Shown here piece after piece: positions 16,111 to 25,900 of a stretch of DNA of 64,000 bases (position 1 is the stretch's first letter; every line of letters begins with the position of its first letter). The stretch is from Prochilodus magdalenae (taxonomy: Eukaryota; Chordata; Actinopteri; Characiformes; Prochilodontidae): the NCBI GenBank assembly GCA_024036415.1, contig JAMWET010004998.1, forward strand, positions 624,001-688,000, read 5' to 3'. Both the position numbers and the translations under genes were made by a program. A model generated the notes under the pieces. That model was not told where the DNA came from, made no database searches, and saw nothing but the letters and a program-made list of their open reading frames with translations.

Positions 16111-16632
16111 ATTCTTTCTCACTCAATAACAATAACATACTGTAGTTTTACTTGTAATAAAGTGTAGTTTTTGGTGTATAGAAACTCCATATTTTCACAC
16201 TTCAAAGGAGACACCCTGCACCATGAATTTTGTTTTCTCAGGCGGAGTGATTTTTGTACATCAGACAAAAGATCTGTCAGAATGAATTAACTAGATGGGT
16301 GAGATGGTTTGTTTTGAAATCAGTCTCTCATGAAGAAATTCCTCATAGGATTGGAAATGTGCAAAAGGAAAACATCCAGCCCCCATGAATACTTCATAAT
16401 CATCCACTGCATAGATACCAATTCAGTGAACAGTCTTCATAAAATGTCACCCACATCACTGCATGATTTGCTCATGCTTTGCTGAAGCATTTCCAACTTT
16501 TACAACGTACAGTGTGTTTTTCCCGTATTCCTTCTTTTTTGCACAATAGCTGCATTATAAATAATGCAAATAATGCAGTTTTGTTAGGGCTTTGCAGTGA
16601 CACTAGTAGCACTTGTGCTAATTCATAATAGA

Positions 16633-17155
16633 CAATAGCTCATCCATGTGTCCATGTGTACCCAGAAGCAATCAAACGACAGGAATGAAACTAGGTGGGT
16701 AGTTTTGACGTTGTGAGTCAGCTCATGTTATGTAAGCAAGCACGGGTCTTATCGTTGTACCTGACTGACCCAACAGCCATGATTGCCGACATTCAGCAAG
16801 CAGTGATGCCTTCCATGTGTCATTCTGTTGGTGCAAGCACTCTGGGCAGATGGCTGCACAGCACATGATTACAAGCATGCAGACCAAGCATGACTACTGC
16901 TCCAAACACCACAACAACGTCACAAAGACTGCAATAATGTTGTGCCAGACTGTCATGGAGTATCTCAGAATCACAGCAGCTCACCTTTAGTGACGAGTCC
17001 AGGTTTTGTCTTTGTGGAGACAACCAATTAATCTGTGTGTGGAGGCACTGTAGTCAGCACCAAAAGGAAAGGTATGCTGTGACACGTCACATGTCCAAAA
17101 GGCCTGGCGTCACTCCACCTTCACCCCTGCCCCAAAATCTACAGGAACTGTGTAG
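16633..17155 (+). mobile_element. Tc1/mariner-like element, family A, copy 2 (truncated)
   Basis: It starts with the family's left leader (tacccagaagcaatcaaacg...ggaatgaaact...gtttt gacgttgtgag), continues through the transposase region, and is cut off near 17155 where a hAT-like repeat begins. The transposase is on the + strand and broken. Helix-turn-helix fragments (equivalent to the CRPLQ...RLQW region) precede a recognisable FSDESRFCLCGDNQLICVW block carrying the first catalytic Asp. The second Asp and the Glu, plus the right terminus, are missing. Compared with copy 1 it keeps much more of the gene, so the two are independent deletion derivatives of one family. Confidence 0.75.
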
Positions 17156-18113
17156 AAGTCGACGAGTGGAATTGTCAGTCGGAGACCCTTTAAGGCGACT
17201 GAGGCCCTTCAAGTCGACTGACAACAGTGACCTTTTATTCTTCAGAAAAAACAAAAACAACAAAGCTTACAAAAATGCACAAGAACTTTAAAAATGTAAA
17301 AAGACATTTTAATAATTATTAAAAGGGGAATAATAAATATATATAAAAAGGTCTAGCTGGACTATGACGCGTGCTTGCTAAAAAATTAAATCCACGTGAC
17401 AACGTGCGCTGGCAGTTCACCCGCTGAAGGAAGAAAAAGTCTGGAGGAGGTTTTGAAGAAGAGACTCCGAAGAGACTCTGAACAAATTAAACCGAATTCT
17501 GCTCTTCATTCAGTCAGACATCAAACACTGCTTCAAACGAGGGAGCTGACCTTATACATAACGGCTGTTTGCGGTGAAGGGAAAAATGGAAAAACCTAAA
17601 TTACAGATATTACATTTATTCGTCTACAGCTAATATTATTTTTATTTAAGGATAAGTACAGTCACTTAATGTGCTGATAAACAGGAAATAATTATTTCAG
17701 CGCGGGTAATATTCTTAAACTGTTTCAGGTTTACCATTCTTCTAAAAATAATTTAAATATTGACTAATTTGGTTTTATTTAGCAGTTAATTATTTATGAG
17801 AGATGAAAGACGAAGGGTCATCCTACTGAAGAAGCTGTTAGAAGTGACATTAAAAAGACTATAAGCTATAAGCGCTAATGTTTAGCATAGGTACGCGCTG
17901 CTGCCCGACACTGTATCCTGTAACTAAAGGCTCCAGTTCAGATCGATCATCATACGCCCCGCCTCTCTTAGTTCAAAAATATGTTCCTGTGACTCTGCTG
18001 ACTTTCTAAATGAGGAGGACATCAGATCTGAAACGTATGCAAATTGATTTACTGATTAATGTAGGTACATGGAGAAAAAAACGCGAACGAATAGTCGAAT
18101 CGTGTACAGCCCT
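17155..18113. repeat. Putative hAT-like non-autonomous repeat G, copy 1
   Basis: It starts with agaagtcgacgagt and contains the motif aagtcgactgacaacagtga, and it ends near agtcgaatcgtgtacagccc. The same series of blocks recurs at 55035-55509: ccctttaaG/TCGACTGA, acaaaaatgcacaagaactt, attttaaaaggggaataata, gatcgatcatcatacgcccc and gtacatggagaaaaa. The termini rich in GTCGA/TCGAC are like those of non-autonomous hAT elements of fish, but I see no transposase and no certain target duplication, so the class is tentative. Copy 1 is about twice the length of copy 2 because it keeps a 450-bp internal part (about 17340-17940). Confidence 0.6.
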
Positions 18114-18226
18114 ACTGCAAAGTGTTAATTTTTTTTCTTGAAAAACTGTAGAACAAATTCCATCTGATTAATCGTCCGGGTATGTTTACAAGCACACGAT
18201 GATGGCATGTGCACAACACCTCACAT

Positions 18227-18258
18227 ACACACACACACACACACACACAAACACACAT
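18227..18258. repeat. (CA)n tract close to a galntl6 splice acceptor
   Basis: About 11 pure AC units then aacacacatag end about 28 nt before the acceptor AG at 18285-18286. The tract occupies the zone where branch point and polypyrimidine tract usually lie. The remaining segment, ttgatatctatgttgatgtg, is only moderately pyrimidine-rich. Confidence 0.9.
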
Positions 18259-18286
18259 AGTTGATATCTATGTTGATGTGTTACAG

Positions 18287-18425
18287 GGAAAGGAGAGCAC
18301 GGGAAGCCGTTTCCGCTTGCAGAGGATGAGTGTGATGACTCAGTGTACAAAGAAAATGGCTTTAACATCTACGTCAGCAACAACATCGCTCTGGATCGTT
18401 CCCTGCCTGACATCAGACATCCAAA
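18287..18425 (+). CDS. galntl6: galntl6 coding exon (start of the luminal conserved region)
   Basis: This 139-bp exon enters in phase 1 (G|GG completes Gly) and leaves in phase 2 (AA|T completes Asn). It encodes [20 protein letters not shown] followed by [20 protein letters not shown] and DIRHPN across the junction. The NGFN and LPDxR motifs are shared by the whole GALNT family, marking the segment just ahead of the catalytic fold. KGEHGKP and SNNIAL favour GALNTL6 over GALNT10. The acceptor is ttacag and the donor is the strong AA|gtaagt. The ORF that spans this region in another frame is a shadow; only the frame given here joins both neighbouring exons without a stop. Confidence 0.92.
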
Positions 18426-18821
18426 GTAAGTAGGGCTGGCAAAGTATCCATAAGCCCTACACGACGTTGCCTTCAGAAGCCCCTTTTATAGCAGCTTATG
18501 AAACATTTAACTGCTCATCCTGGTAGTCCCTAGTCTTGTCCCCAGAAGACCAGCACGCATACAAACATTTGTCAGTAACGTTTAATTCAACTAATTAAAG
18601 TCAGGATGGATTACTGTTCTACTTTTAGTATACTGAGTCAGGTGTCTTACCCTGCACTTCAATAGGAGTAAAAGCTTGGACTTGGTTTGTGGATAAGACT
18701 GAGGACTGTGGTTTTGCCTTGGGTGGCTATAATGAATTAGCTGACAATGTAATGCCTGACTGCCTCGTCTCACAAGACCACAGGCATATATGTATGTATG
18801 GAAGTTGAGTATAAACAAAAA

Positions 18822-19008
18822 ATTGTTTGTACTCTTCTGTTAAAGAAAGAAAAACCCATGATGGACACTGAAAAAAAACTGGAAACAGAGGTAATAGGTA
18901 ATAATAAATAAGAATTTACTGAAAATCAGCTAATGAAAATCAGACATTTCATTTGAATTGTAGTTGATCAAAATAATTTTAAATATCAAACCAATGAAAC
19001 TGGGCTCC
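18822..19008. repeat. Diverged solo inverted-repeat arm of the 1.7-kb Tc1 family
   Basis: The order of blocks (ttgtttgtac, gttaaagaaagaaaaaccca, gtaataataaataa-like, tgaaaatcagctaatgaaaa, tcagacattt, aaccaatgaaac) follows the left arm of the element at 1701-1895 at many positions with scattered mismatches. No transposase or second arm follows, so this is a single leftover terminus, and it looks older than the 1.7-kb copy. Confidence 0.65.
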
Positions 19009-19049
19009 ATAGTCCTCCAGAGAATACTCATTACTTTTACTAGAATTAT

Positions 19050-19076
19050 TTAAATAAATAAATAAATAAATAAATA
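19050..19076. repeat. (AAAT)n microsatellite
   Basis: Six to seven AAAT/TAAA units in the third intronic segment. Confidence 0.9.
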
Positions 19077-20570
19077 TTTTCAGTATATTCAGTGCTTACA
19101 CCCCCTTATATATATTGTCAGTTTCCCATAGTTAATTCTTAATACCAGAATAATACAGAAAATCACTATTTTTACTCATGAACAAACACACATAGTTCTA
19201 GCAAAAGAATAATACTTTCTCCCAACTTTGTTTTTATGAGCCTTTGATCTTTTTAACCTCTTTTTGTCAAACTCAAACAGCTGAATCTAAAGTACATTTT
19301 TTTTGTTTTTTCAAAGTATTCAACTTCGCAAATATGACAGAAATGAGACCTTCAGTTTCACCTTTTTGCACTCTATTGAGTCTCTTTTATGTAAGGATGC
19401 CATAGCCGAAGATGAAAGACGAAGGTGTACAGTCTGTCCATGAGCTTGCTTTGGCGCAGATGGGCTTGTTTCACACATGCTCTCTCACTAAATGAGCTCT
19501 TTGATGGATTGATCATTAATTGTTCTCAGAAGGCTCACTACTCCACGTCATTTGCTGCGCATAGAAACTCGGTTCAGTCATAGATTTTCCTCTGGCAAGA
19601 GCAAATCCACTTATACCTCACATACCTAAGGGTCAAAGTCCGATGGGCGGCTGGAGTTCGTTATGGGAGCCGTCGATAATGAAAGATTGGCTCTGCCTCA
19701 GCAGGCACCCCTCCTATTGACTCTAGCATAAAGCTGAGGATGAATGAAGAATGAAGTTCACCCCCTCTTTGTGTTGATAAAGGACAGGTTTTCAAGCTGT
19801 AGCTGGAAACACATCATGGTCAGCGTTTCAGGCCTTTAAATGCCTTTTTAACAAGCGTGCAGTGTTTGTCAGTTGCTGCTTGTGTATTTTTTTCCTAGAG
19901 AAGACCATAGCTGCACCTTGGCTTTCAAAATTTGCCTGCTGCCGGTAAACTCATCTAAATCCATCTGTGTCCGCTCAGCAGCAGCAGACACGATTGAGGC
20001 TTCACTCCTGGTGTGGGGCTGTTTATTTTCATGTGGGATCTCCAACACTGCCTGCAGACAATGGGCTGCATTCACAAAGCAGCTCAGAACAGCAGCGCCG
20101 ATCCAGGAGCAGCCTCCCCACTCTTCTTTCAAGGCCTGATCTCTGTGTGCTAATAAAAAAAGCGCTAACTATCCAGTAGCAGTGCCCTGATTTGGTGAAA
20201 ATGGCCCAATATGTGAATTGGCAGCTCAACATGGAGGCTGGAGTGACTGTGTGTGTTACTACTACAGGAGGCTGACTAAAATGATTCAGTTGTGTGATGG
20301 ACAGCATTATGGATATTATCGACTGTTATTGCAAAGTATATTCTGTACAAGGAGAAAATGATGTCTTAAAAGTATATGAAAGAATAATAGTAAAAAGTAA
20401 ACATCAGAATGATCGGGCAATAAAGCCTTTTCATTTGATTAGTTATCAAAAAAACTAGTTATTAGTTGCATGAAAACATCTAGAAATAGATGCAGTTTCT
20501 TGCAGTGTGTTAAGTAAAATCAGTAATCTCACTTGCATACGTTAACAGAAAAATAAAGATAATTATGTAC

Positions 20571-20616
<46 letters not shown>
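20571..20616. repeat. (AGAT)n microsatellite, LINE tail
   Basis: About 11 perfect AGAT units directly abut the 3' end of the minus-strand LINE fragment, so the array probably grew from the retrotransposon tail. Confidence 0.95.
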
Positions 20617-21067
20617 TTTGTCCATGATGATGTTATGCAGTGGGGCCCATCATCATCCATAATGGACAGCAGTTTGTGCAGTGTCCTCCTCTTTGCTACC
20701 TCCACCACAGAGTCCAGCTTCACACCAACAACTGACCCCACTCGCCTGACCAGCTTGTCCAGTTGCATCTCGTCTCTCTTTTTAATGCTTCCTCCCCAGC
20801 ACACCTGCAGGAGCTCCTAGAGAAGTTAAAGGACCCCAGCCTCCTCAGAAAGTAGAGCCGACTCTGCCCCTTTCTGTACAGGATGTCTGTGTTGGCTGGC
20901 CAGTCCAACCTTTTATCCAGGTGCAGTCCCAGATACCTGTAGGACTTAACCCTCTCTACTTCAACCACCTTAATAAAGGCTGGCTGTGTGAGTGGTCTGG
21001 CCCTGCGAAAGTCCACCACCATCTCTTCGGTAGCAGGTTGTTTCTGAGGCACCATGACAAGCCACAA
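20571..21067 (-). mobile_element. 5'-truncated non-LTR retrotransposon (LINE) 3' end with (ATCT)n tail
   Basis: On the minus strand the segment encodes the C-terminal part of a reverse transcriptase ORF: MVVDFRRARPLTQPAF, then VKSYRYLGLHLDKRLDWPAN, then LYFLRRLGSFN. A deletion or frameshift follows, then CWGGSIKKRDEMQLDKLVRR and GSVVGVKLDS. This VDFRR / YLGxHLDxxLDW / SRLYFLRRL series is common in fish LINEs, probably of the L2/CR1-like group; the clade is my inference. The 3' end runs directly into a perfect ATCT array (20571-20616), as expected for elements whose tails are short tandem repeats. The copy is 5'-truncated and frameshifted, so it is dead. Confidence 0.82.
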
Positions 21068-22789
21068 TCGCAGTACAACTTTACAAGTAGCTGTTATTTT
21101 ATCTGCTATGATGATGATGATAGCTGTTACTTTAGTGCCGCAATTTCTAATTACATTTAGCAGCTCTTTAACCTGAACCAGTTTGTATATATGTATTTAT
21201 ACTCCAAAAAGGGTTAGAGTAGCTGCTCTGAGGTGCTACTCCTTCACTTTAAAGTTCTTTTTCACTGCAGCAGAATCACTTTGAAGCATGATGGAGTTTT
21301 ATAGCACAGTGCCCTTTATTTGCAGTTTTAAACTTAATTTGACATAAAATAAGAAGAACTGAGTGAGCTGAGACCTTTTTATTCTCTCTCTTTTTTTCTC
21401 TGTCTACGAATGGGGTAGACTCTTACATCTGTGAATTTTTAGAACTTAAGCAAAAATTAAGTGCTGTTTATGTAGAGGTGACAGTTGCATATGTGTTGGA
21501 AGTCTCATTTTCTGTTTCTTCAGTTTTGAAAGTCTTTCACTTTTTGCATGTCTTTTTTGTTTTTTTTAACATATTTCCCTTTGACTTTTTTCTCTTGTGC
21601 TATTGGATTGCCTTTTGTTCTCAGAAATATCTCAGTTAGCTATTTTAGAGGCACAGGAGAAAGAAATTTGAAAGGCAAGTAAGGTGTAACTGAACGCTTA
21701 CTAGTGTCTTTAAAGGGTAACACTTTTGTTGGGCTTTTATTAGGACGACGCAGCTGTAACACAGTGATTTCAAAAGTGAGAGAATGAAAGAGGTTTTTGG
21801 TTGACTATTATAGGCAGGTTTGGAGACTTTTGTGTAAATTTCTGTTAAATATATTTTTTCTTACCACAAAACAAGGCATTTAAGCCCAATAGAATGTGTT
21901 GACTGGAAATGTAATAAATGACAGGGTGGTCTCTGACTTTTCCAATGTAAAGTATTTTAGACTATAATGTTTTCAGCAGTTATTGTATTAGTAGACTTGG
22001 AATAATAAATAATAAAATGTGTTGAACTGTAAATCAAAAAAACATGCTATTTGTAGGCTCTGGTTTTGAGAAGTTTGTTGATTTAAATGTGATGTATGAA
22101 GGGAAATCTATGAGCAAGATATTCTACACATTGTGAGAGATATAGATGCCACAGTGGCATACTATCTGGTCATTCTTGTGGGTGCTTTTTTCTCCTCAGT
22201 ATTTCATGACAGAGAGTCAGATGAGCTCCCTCTGTTTCACAAACTGGCTGCTCTCCAGTGTAAACCCATTTACACAATAGCAGATGTTTAAGTTGCTTCT
22301 GTTAACTTCACTTTGTGGGGTTTGTTCTTTTAATTTACCATTCAAATGAAATGTTTTTATTTGATTGTTTTTTTCTTAATCTTCTATTTAACTATGTTAA
22401 TGTTAATATACTGCAGAGCTTTCAAAGGCTACCCGTTCTATGGGGGAGTAATAAATTATGGGCTGCTTGTCAGGTTTGTCAGTGTGGTGAATTAGAGAGA
22501 CTCGTGTGAGCCGTTAAGTGCCGCTTCGTCTGCCAATTCCGGCTTTGTTGAAACTCAATTAATGTGTGGAATTCTGAATGCTTTATTAGGGCAGGGGAAG
22601 TGATGGGCCTTTTTAAAGAGTGATTTATAGGGGGGAGTCACTATCACTAGCTCCACCACAGTCAGCCCTGTTCACAATCGATTCACACAGGGTGCTTTGC
22701 AGTTTGCAAAATAGTAGAAAATAAACTATTCATTACGCAGGTCACTAACATCTCTCGTTTTCTCTCTCTTTTTTCTACCTCTCTCTCAG

Positions 22790-22956
22790 TTGTAAGCAGA
22801 AGCTTTATCTGGAAAACCTCCCCAACACCAGTATTATTATCCCCTTCCATAACGAGGGCTGGAGCTCTCTCCTGCGTACTATCCACAGCATTGTAAACCG
22901 CACACCAGACCATCTAATAGCTGAGATCATTCTGGTGGATGACTACAGCGACCGAG
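22790..22956 (+). CDS. galntl6: galntl6 coding exon (start of the GT-A catalytic domain)
   Basis: This 167-bp exon completes Asn from the previous exon and encodes [55 protein letters not shown], leaving one base (phase 1) before gtaggc. SIIIPFHNE and the [11 protein letters not shown] strand are the first beta-strands of the GT-A fold of GT27 enzymes, where UDP-GalNAc binding begins. The DxH metal-binding motif and the lectin domain are encoded further downstream, outside the window. The family continues with an EHLK-type block whose codon would be completed by the next exon; no such exon was found in the following 41 kb. The sequence is highly conserved with no in-frame stop, so the gene appears under constraint. 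Confidence 0.93.
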
Positions 22957-25900
22957 GTAGGCTGCATCCTTGCTGTCCGTCCTGTATCTTGTCCTATATC
23001 TATGCTGGGTTTGAACTGGAATGAAACCGGTTGATAGTGACCATAACAAATCCATGAACCACATAGTTTATTATCAGCAGAGATGACTTTGACTGTTACT
23101 GGTACAGTTTAGGGCAGCCATATTTACTGAGATAAATCTTTAACTTTTTGAATCGCTGTCTTGTTTCTAGTCATCTGAAAAGAATAAAACTGCTAAAAAG
23201 CAGAAATCAGAAATTCAAGTAGCCTCAACACAATACAGCAAATAGCCTGGCATCACACAGAAGTGAGTGTACTGGATGCTGTTATAGTGTGATGCTGAGT
23301 GGAAGAATATGGGTAGTTGCTGTATATGCCTCCATTGATCAAGTGGTGACAGCAAAATTGAATATAGAGTTACGTGTTGTGGTTAATGGGTCAAAATGGG
23401 AATAAACAGAGAGTTGACATTTTGTGTGTGTGTGCGTGCATGTGTGTGATGATTGTCCTGCTTAAACAGCAGTTGCTTACTAGATGCTTCCCTCCCAGAG
23501 TGATGATGACCTCACTAGAGATACGGCGTCTCTGTAAACAGATTTCTGACCTAGAGGGAGAATAGCGATGAGCTGGCAGAGCGAATCAAGTATCAGCCTA
23601 CAACAGTAATCCGGTCACACTTCTCAGTAGAACACAGATATCTTTCACTGACATTACCCCTTTTGAGTTCCTGCCCATCATCCTGTGATTGAATGGTGAT
23701 AATTGCTGTGGTGGTGATGAGGAGGTTTTCATTATTGAGCTCAGTGTGGACCTTAAGACAGATTCTTCTGTAGACATTAGAAAGTTGACCAAAACGAGTT
23801 TTGTCCAGTAGGTGGTGATACTGAGACATTCTAGCCTAGAACCAATGAGTACAAACACTTTTTCAAAAGCTATGGGAAAAACGGACAAGTACCACTTCTG
23901 CTTTCAGTCTATGTATGAATGCTTGTTGGTATTGATGTAGGTTACTATAGTCTAAAATGCCCTCTATAAGGAAGAAAAAAATCATCATATTGTTTTTACA
24001 CTCTGGATTAGGTCTGGATAAGATTTGACTTTGTGTACACAAACACACACACACAAACACACGCAAACAAATATTAAAAGAAAAAAACAAAATTATACTT
24101 TTGTAGCTTTTTATTATTTGACAAAAAATATTTGAAGGTTTTAACAGTTTGGCAAATACACATTTCTCAGTTTCACCGCCTGTGCAGTAAAAAAATTGAA
24201 GACATTTAAAGTAAAATACTCAACTTTTAACTGGTGTACATTAATGGTGTGTTTCTTATCTGGTGAAATAACTCAAGGCAGATGCCTTGAATTAGGCCTA
24301 TCTCATATATTACCAATCAGTAGTTACAGTCAAAACAGCTACACATGGATTTTCCTTATAGAAACTTAAATCTTTACTTTAGAATAAAAATGAAGGCATC
24401 AAACTATAAAGTACCACTCATGAAAGTATGCATTTAACAAACAAAGTTTACATCAGAGTTGGGCGATATTGCAAAAATAGAATATTGTGATACTTACATA
24501 ACACATTAAAGCATCCTGTTTTCCTAAAGTATAAGAAACCATACCATCATCAGCACGTCTGCCTTGAGCCACCAACTCAGAAATCAAACTGAAATTTTTC
24601 TACAGCCTTCAAATACAGTATGCTACCAGGCCTCACCTCGTTCTTATCCAGATGACAGTTTTCAGAGACACTGGCCGGATCTATCAATCCTCTGGCCAGA
24701 GTGAGTGAGAGAGAGAGAGGAGTAGAGGGGGAGACTGCTTTTGTCTTGACTGACACAGTGTCACTCTACTGTCCTTCATAAGCACAGACACTCAGAAGTA
24801 GGGAATATTAAACAGATTGTGTAGATTTATTGACTTTGCACAAGTGTGGCCTTGACTGACTTATTATTTGAAATCAGATTTCAAGGAGACACAGAGAGTT
24901 TTTTATTTTTCACTTTCTGTCATTAATAGTATTTTGACATCAGGGCTGTTATGGTGCACCACTCCTAATTATTTTGCTTGTGAGCTCTAGGGAAAGATAA
25001 GTGTTTGTTTTTCTCTCTCTCTCACCCTAACCTTTTTTTCCCATAATCCTTTATATGTTTCAGTCCCATCTTAGGGCTCGCAAATAGGTTGTACGTCTCT
25101 TGTACTTTTACCAAAAGCACATAGCAATCCCGATTTGAGTGTGATGTGACCTTGTTTGGACCACCACTTTTATAGTGTCTCCATAGTGATTAATAATAGT
25201 ACTACTGCTAGTATTCTACAAGCACTGCTATTACTACTATTACTAAATAAAAAGCAAGGTAAATTAAGTAGCTTAATACAAACAATGAATCAAAAGAACA
25301 TTGTATTGCAATAAAAAGTAAACAGTAATAATGAAACATTAGAAACACAGAATAGCTCTTATAAACTACACTGTTAGCAGCAATTATATATTGTAGGGCT
25401 TTTTTATGTGCTATGTAATATGTGGTTTATTTGTTTTAGATCTATATGTCCCCAGAACTGCTCATTGAGAGTTTTTGCGTAGCTGTCCCTTCTTAAAACA
25501 AACATTATACTTCTTAAAACCAGTCCACAAATAATCATTTCTGTCATGACATCAGGTGTTGTGTAAACCTCAGAAGCTACTTTGATTCAGTTCCAGTTAA
25601 AACAGACAGTAAGTACAAGTTGGAACATTATCAGAAAAGGAACTGTGCAGCTAGATTTTTGTCCCACCAAGGCATAAATGATATAAATTGTACCCTCAAA
25701 AGTACAAGATAGCTTAAAGCCCAACTACTGTATATACTTTAAAAGCACACTATTTTCAAAATGAATTCCTTTTCTTATGTTTAGTTTTGAAAATAGAAAC
25801 ACAAAAAAGTCAAAACAGGATATAGTGCAACAGAATATGGTACGAATATGTTTAAGTAATGTACTTTGACACATGAAAAAGAAACAAAGACATTTAGGGC

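Larger units (their letters stand above)
14090..18286 (+). other. galntl6: galntl6 intron, 4197 bp
   Basis: This intron joins two phase-1 exon boundaries. It contains an (AAT)n tract near 16081, a family-A mariner copy (16633-17155), a hAT-like repeat (17155-18113) and a CA tract close to the acceptor. Between 14090 and 16600 I see no gene or recognised repeat. Confidence 0.85.
18426..22789 (+). other. galntl6: galntl6 intron, 4364 bp
   Basis: Phase-2 intron from AA|gtaagt to ctctctcag|T, with a long CT-rich polypyrimidine tract before the acceptor (22750-22789). It contains a solo Tc1 arm (18822-19008), an (AAAT)n tract and a LINE 3' fragment (20571-21067). The stretch 19490-20260 is less AT-rich and lacks recognised repeats. 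From 21100 to 22740 I see nothing recognisable. Confidence 0.85.

Noticed and set aside
18209..18433. 74-codon ORF overlapping the second galntl6 exon
   Set aside because: It is in the wrong frame. Only the frame reading KGEHGKPFP joins both neighbouring exons and matches the family.
13981..22956. Assignment of the exons to galnt10 instead of galntl6
   Set aside because: The later exon is compatible with both, but [13 protein letters not shown], KGEHGKP and SNNIAL fit GALNTL6 better as I remember the families. A full alignment could confirm this.
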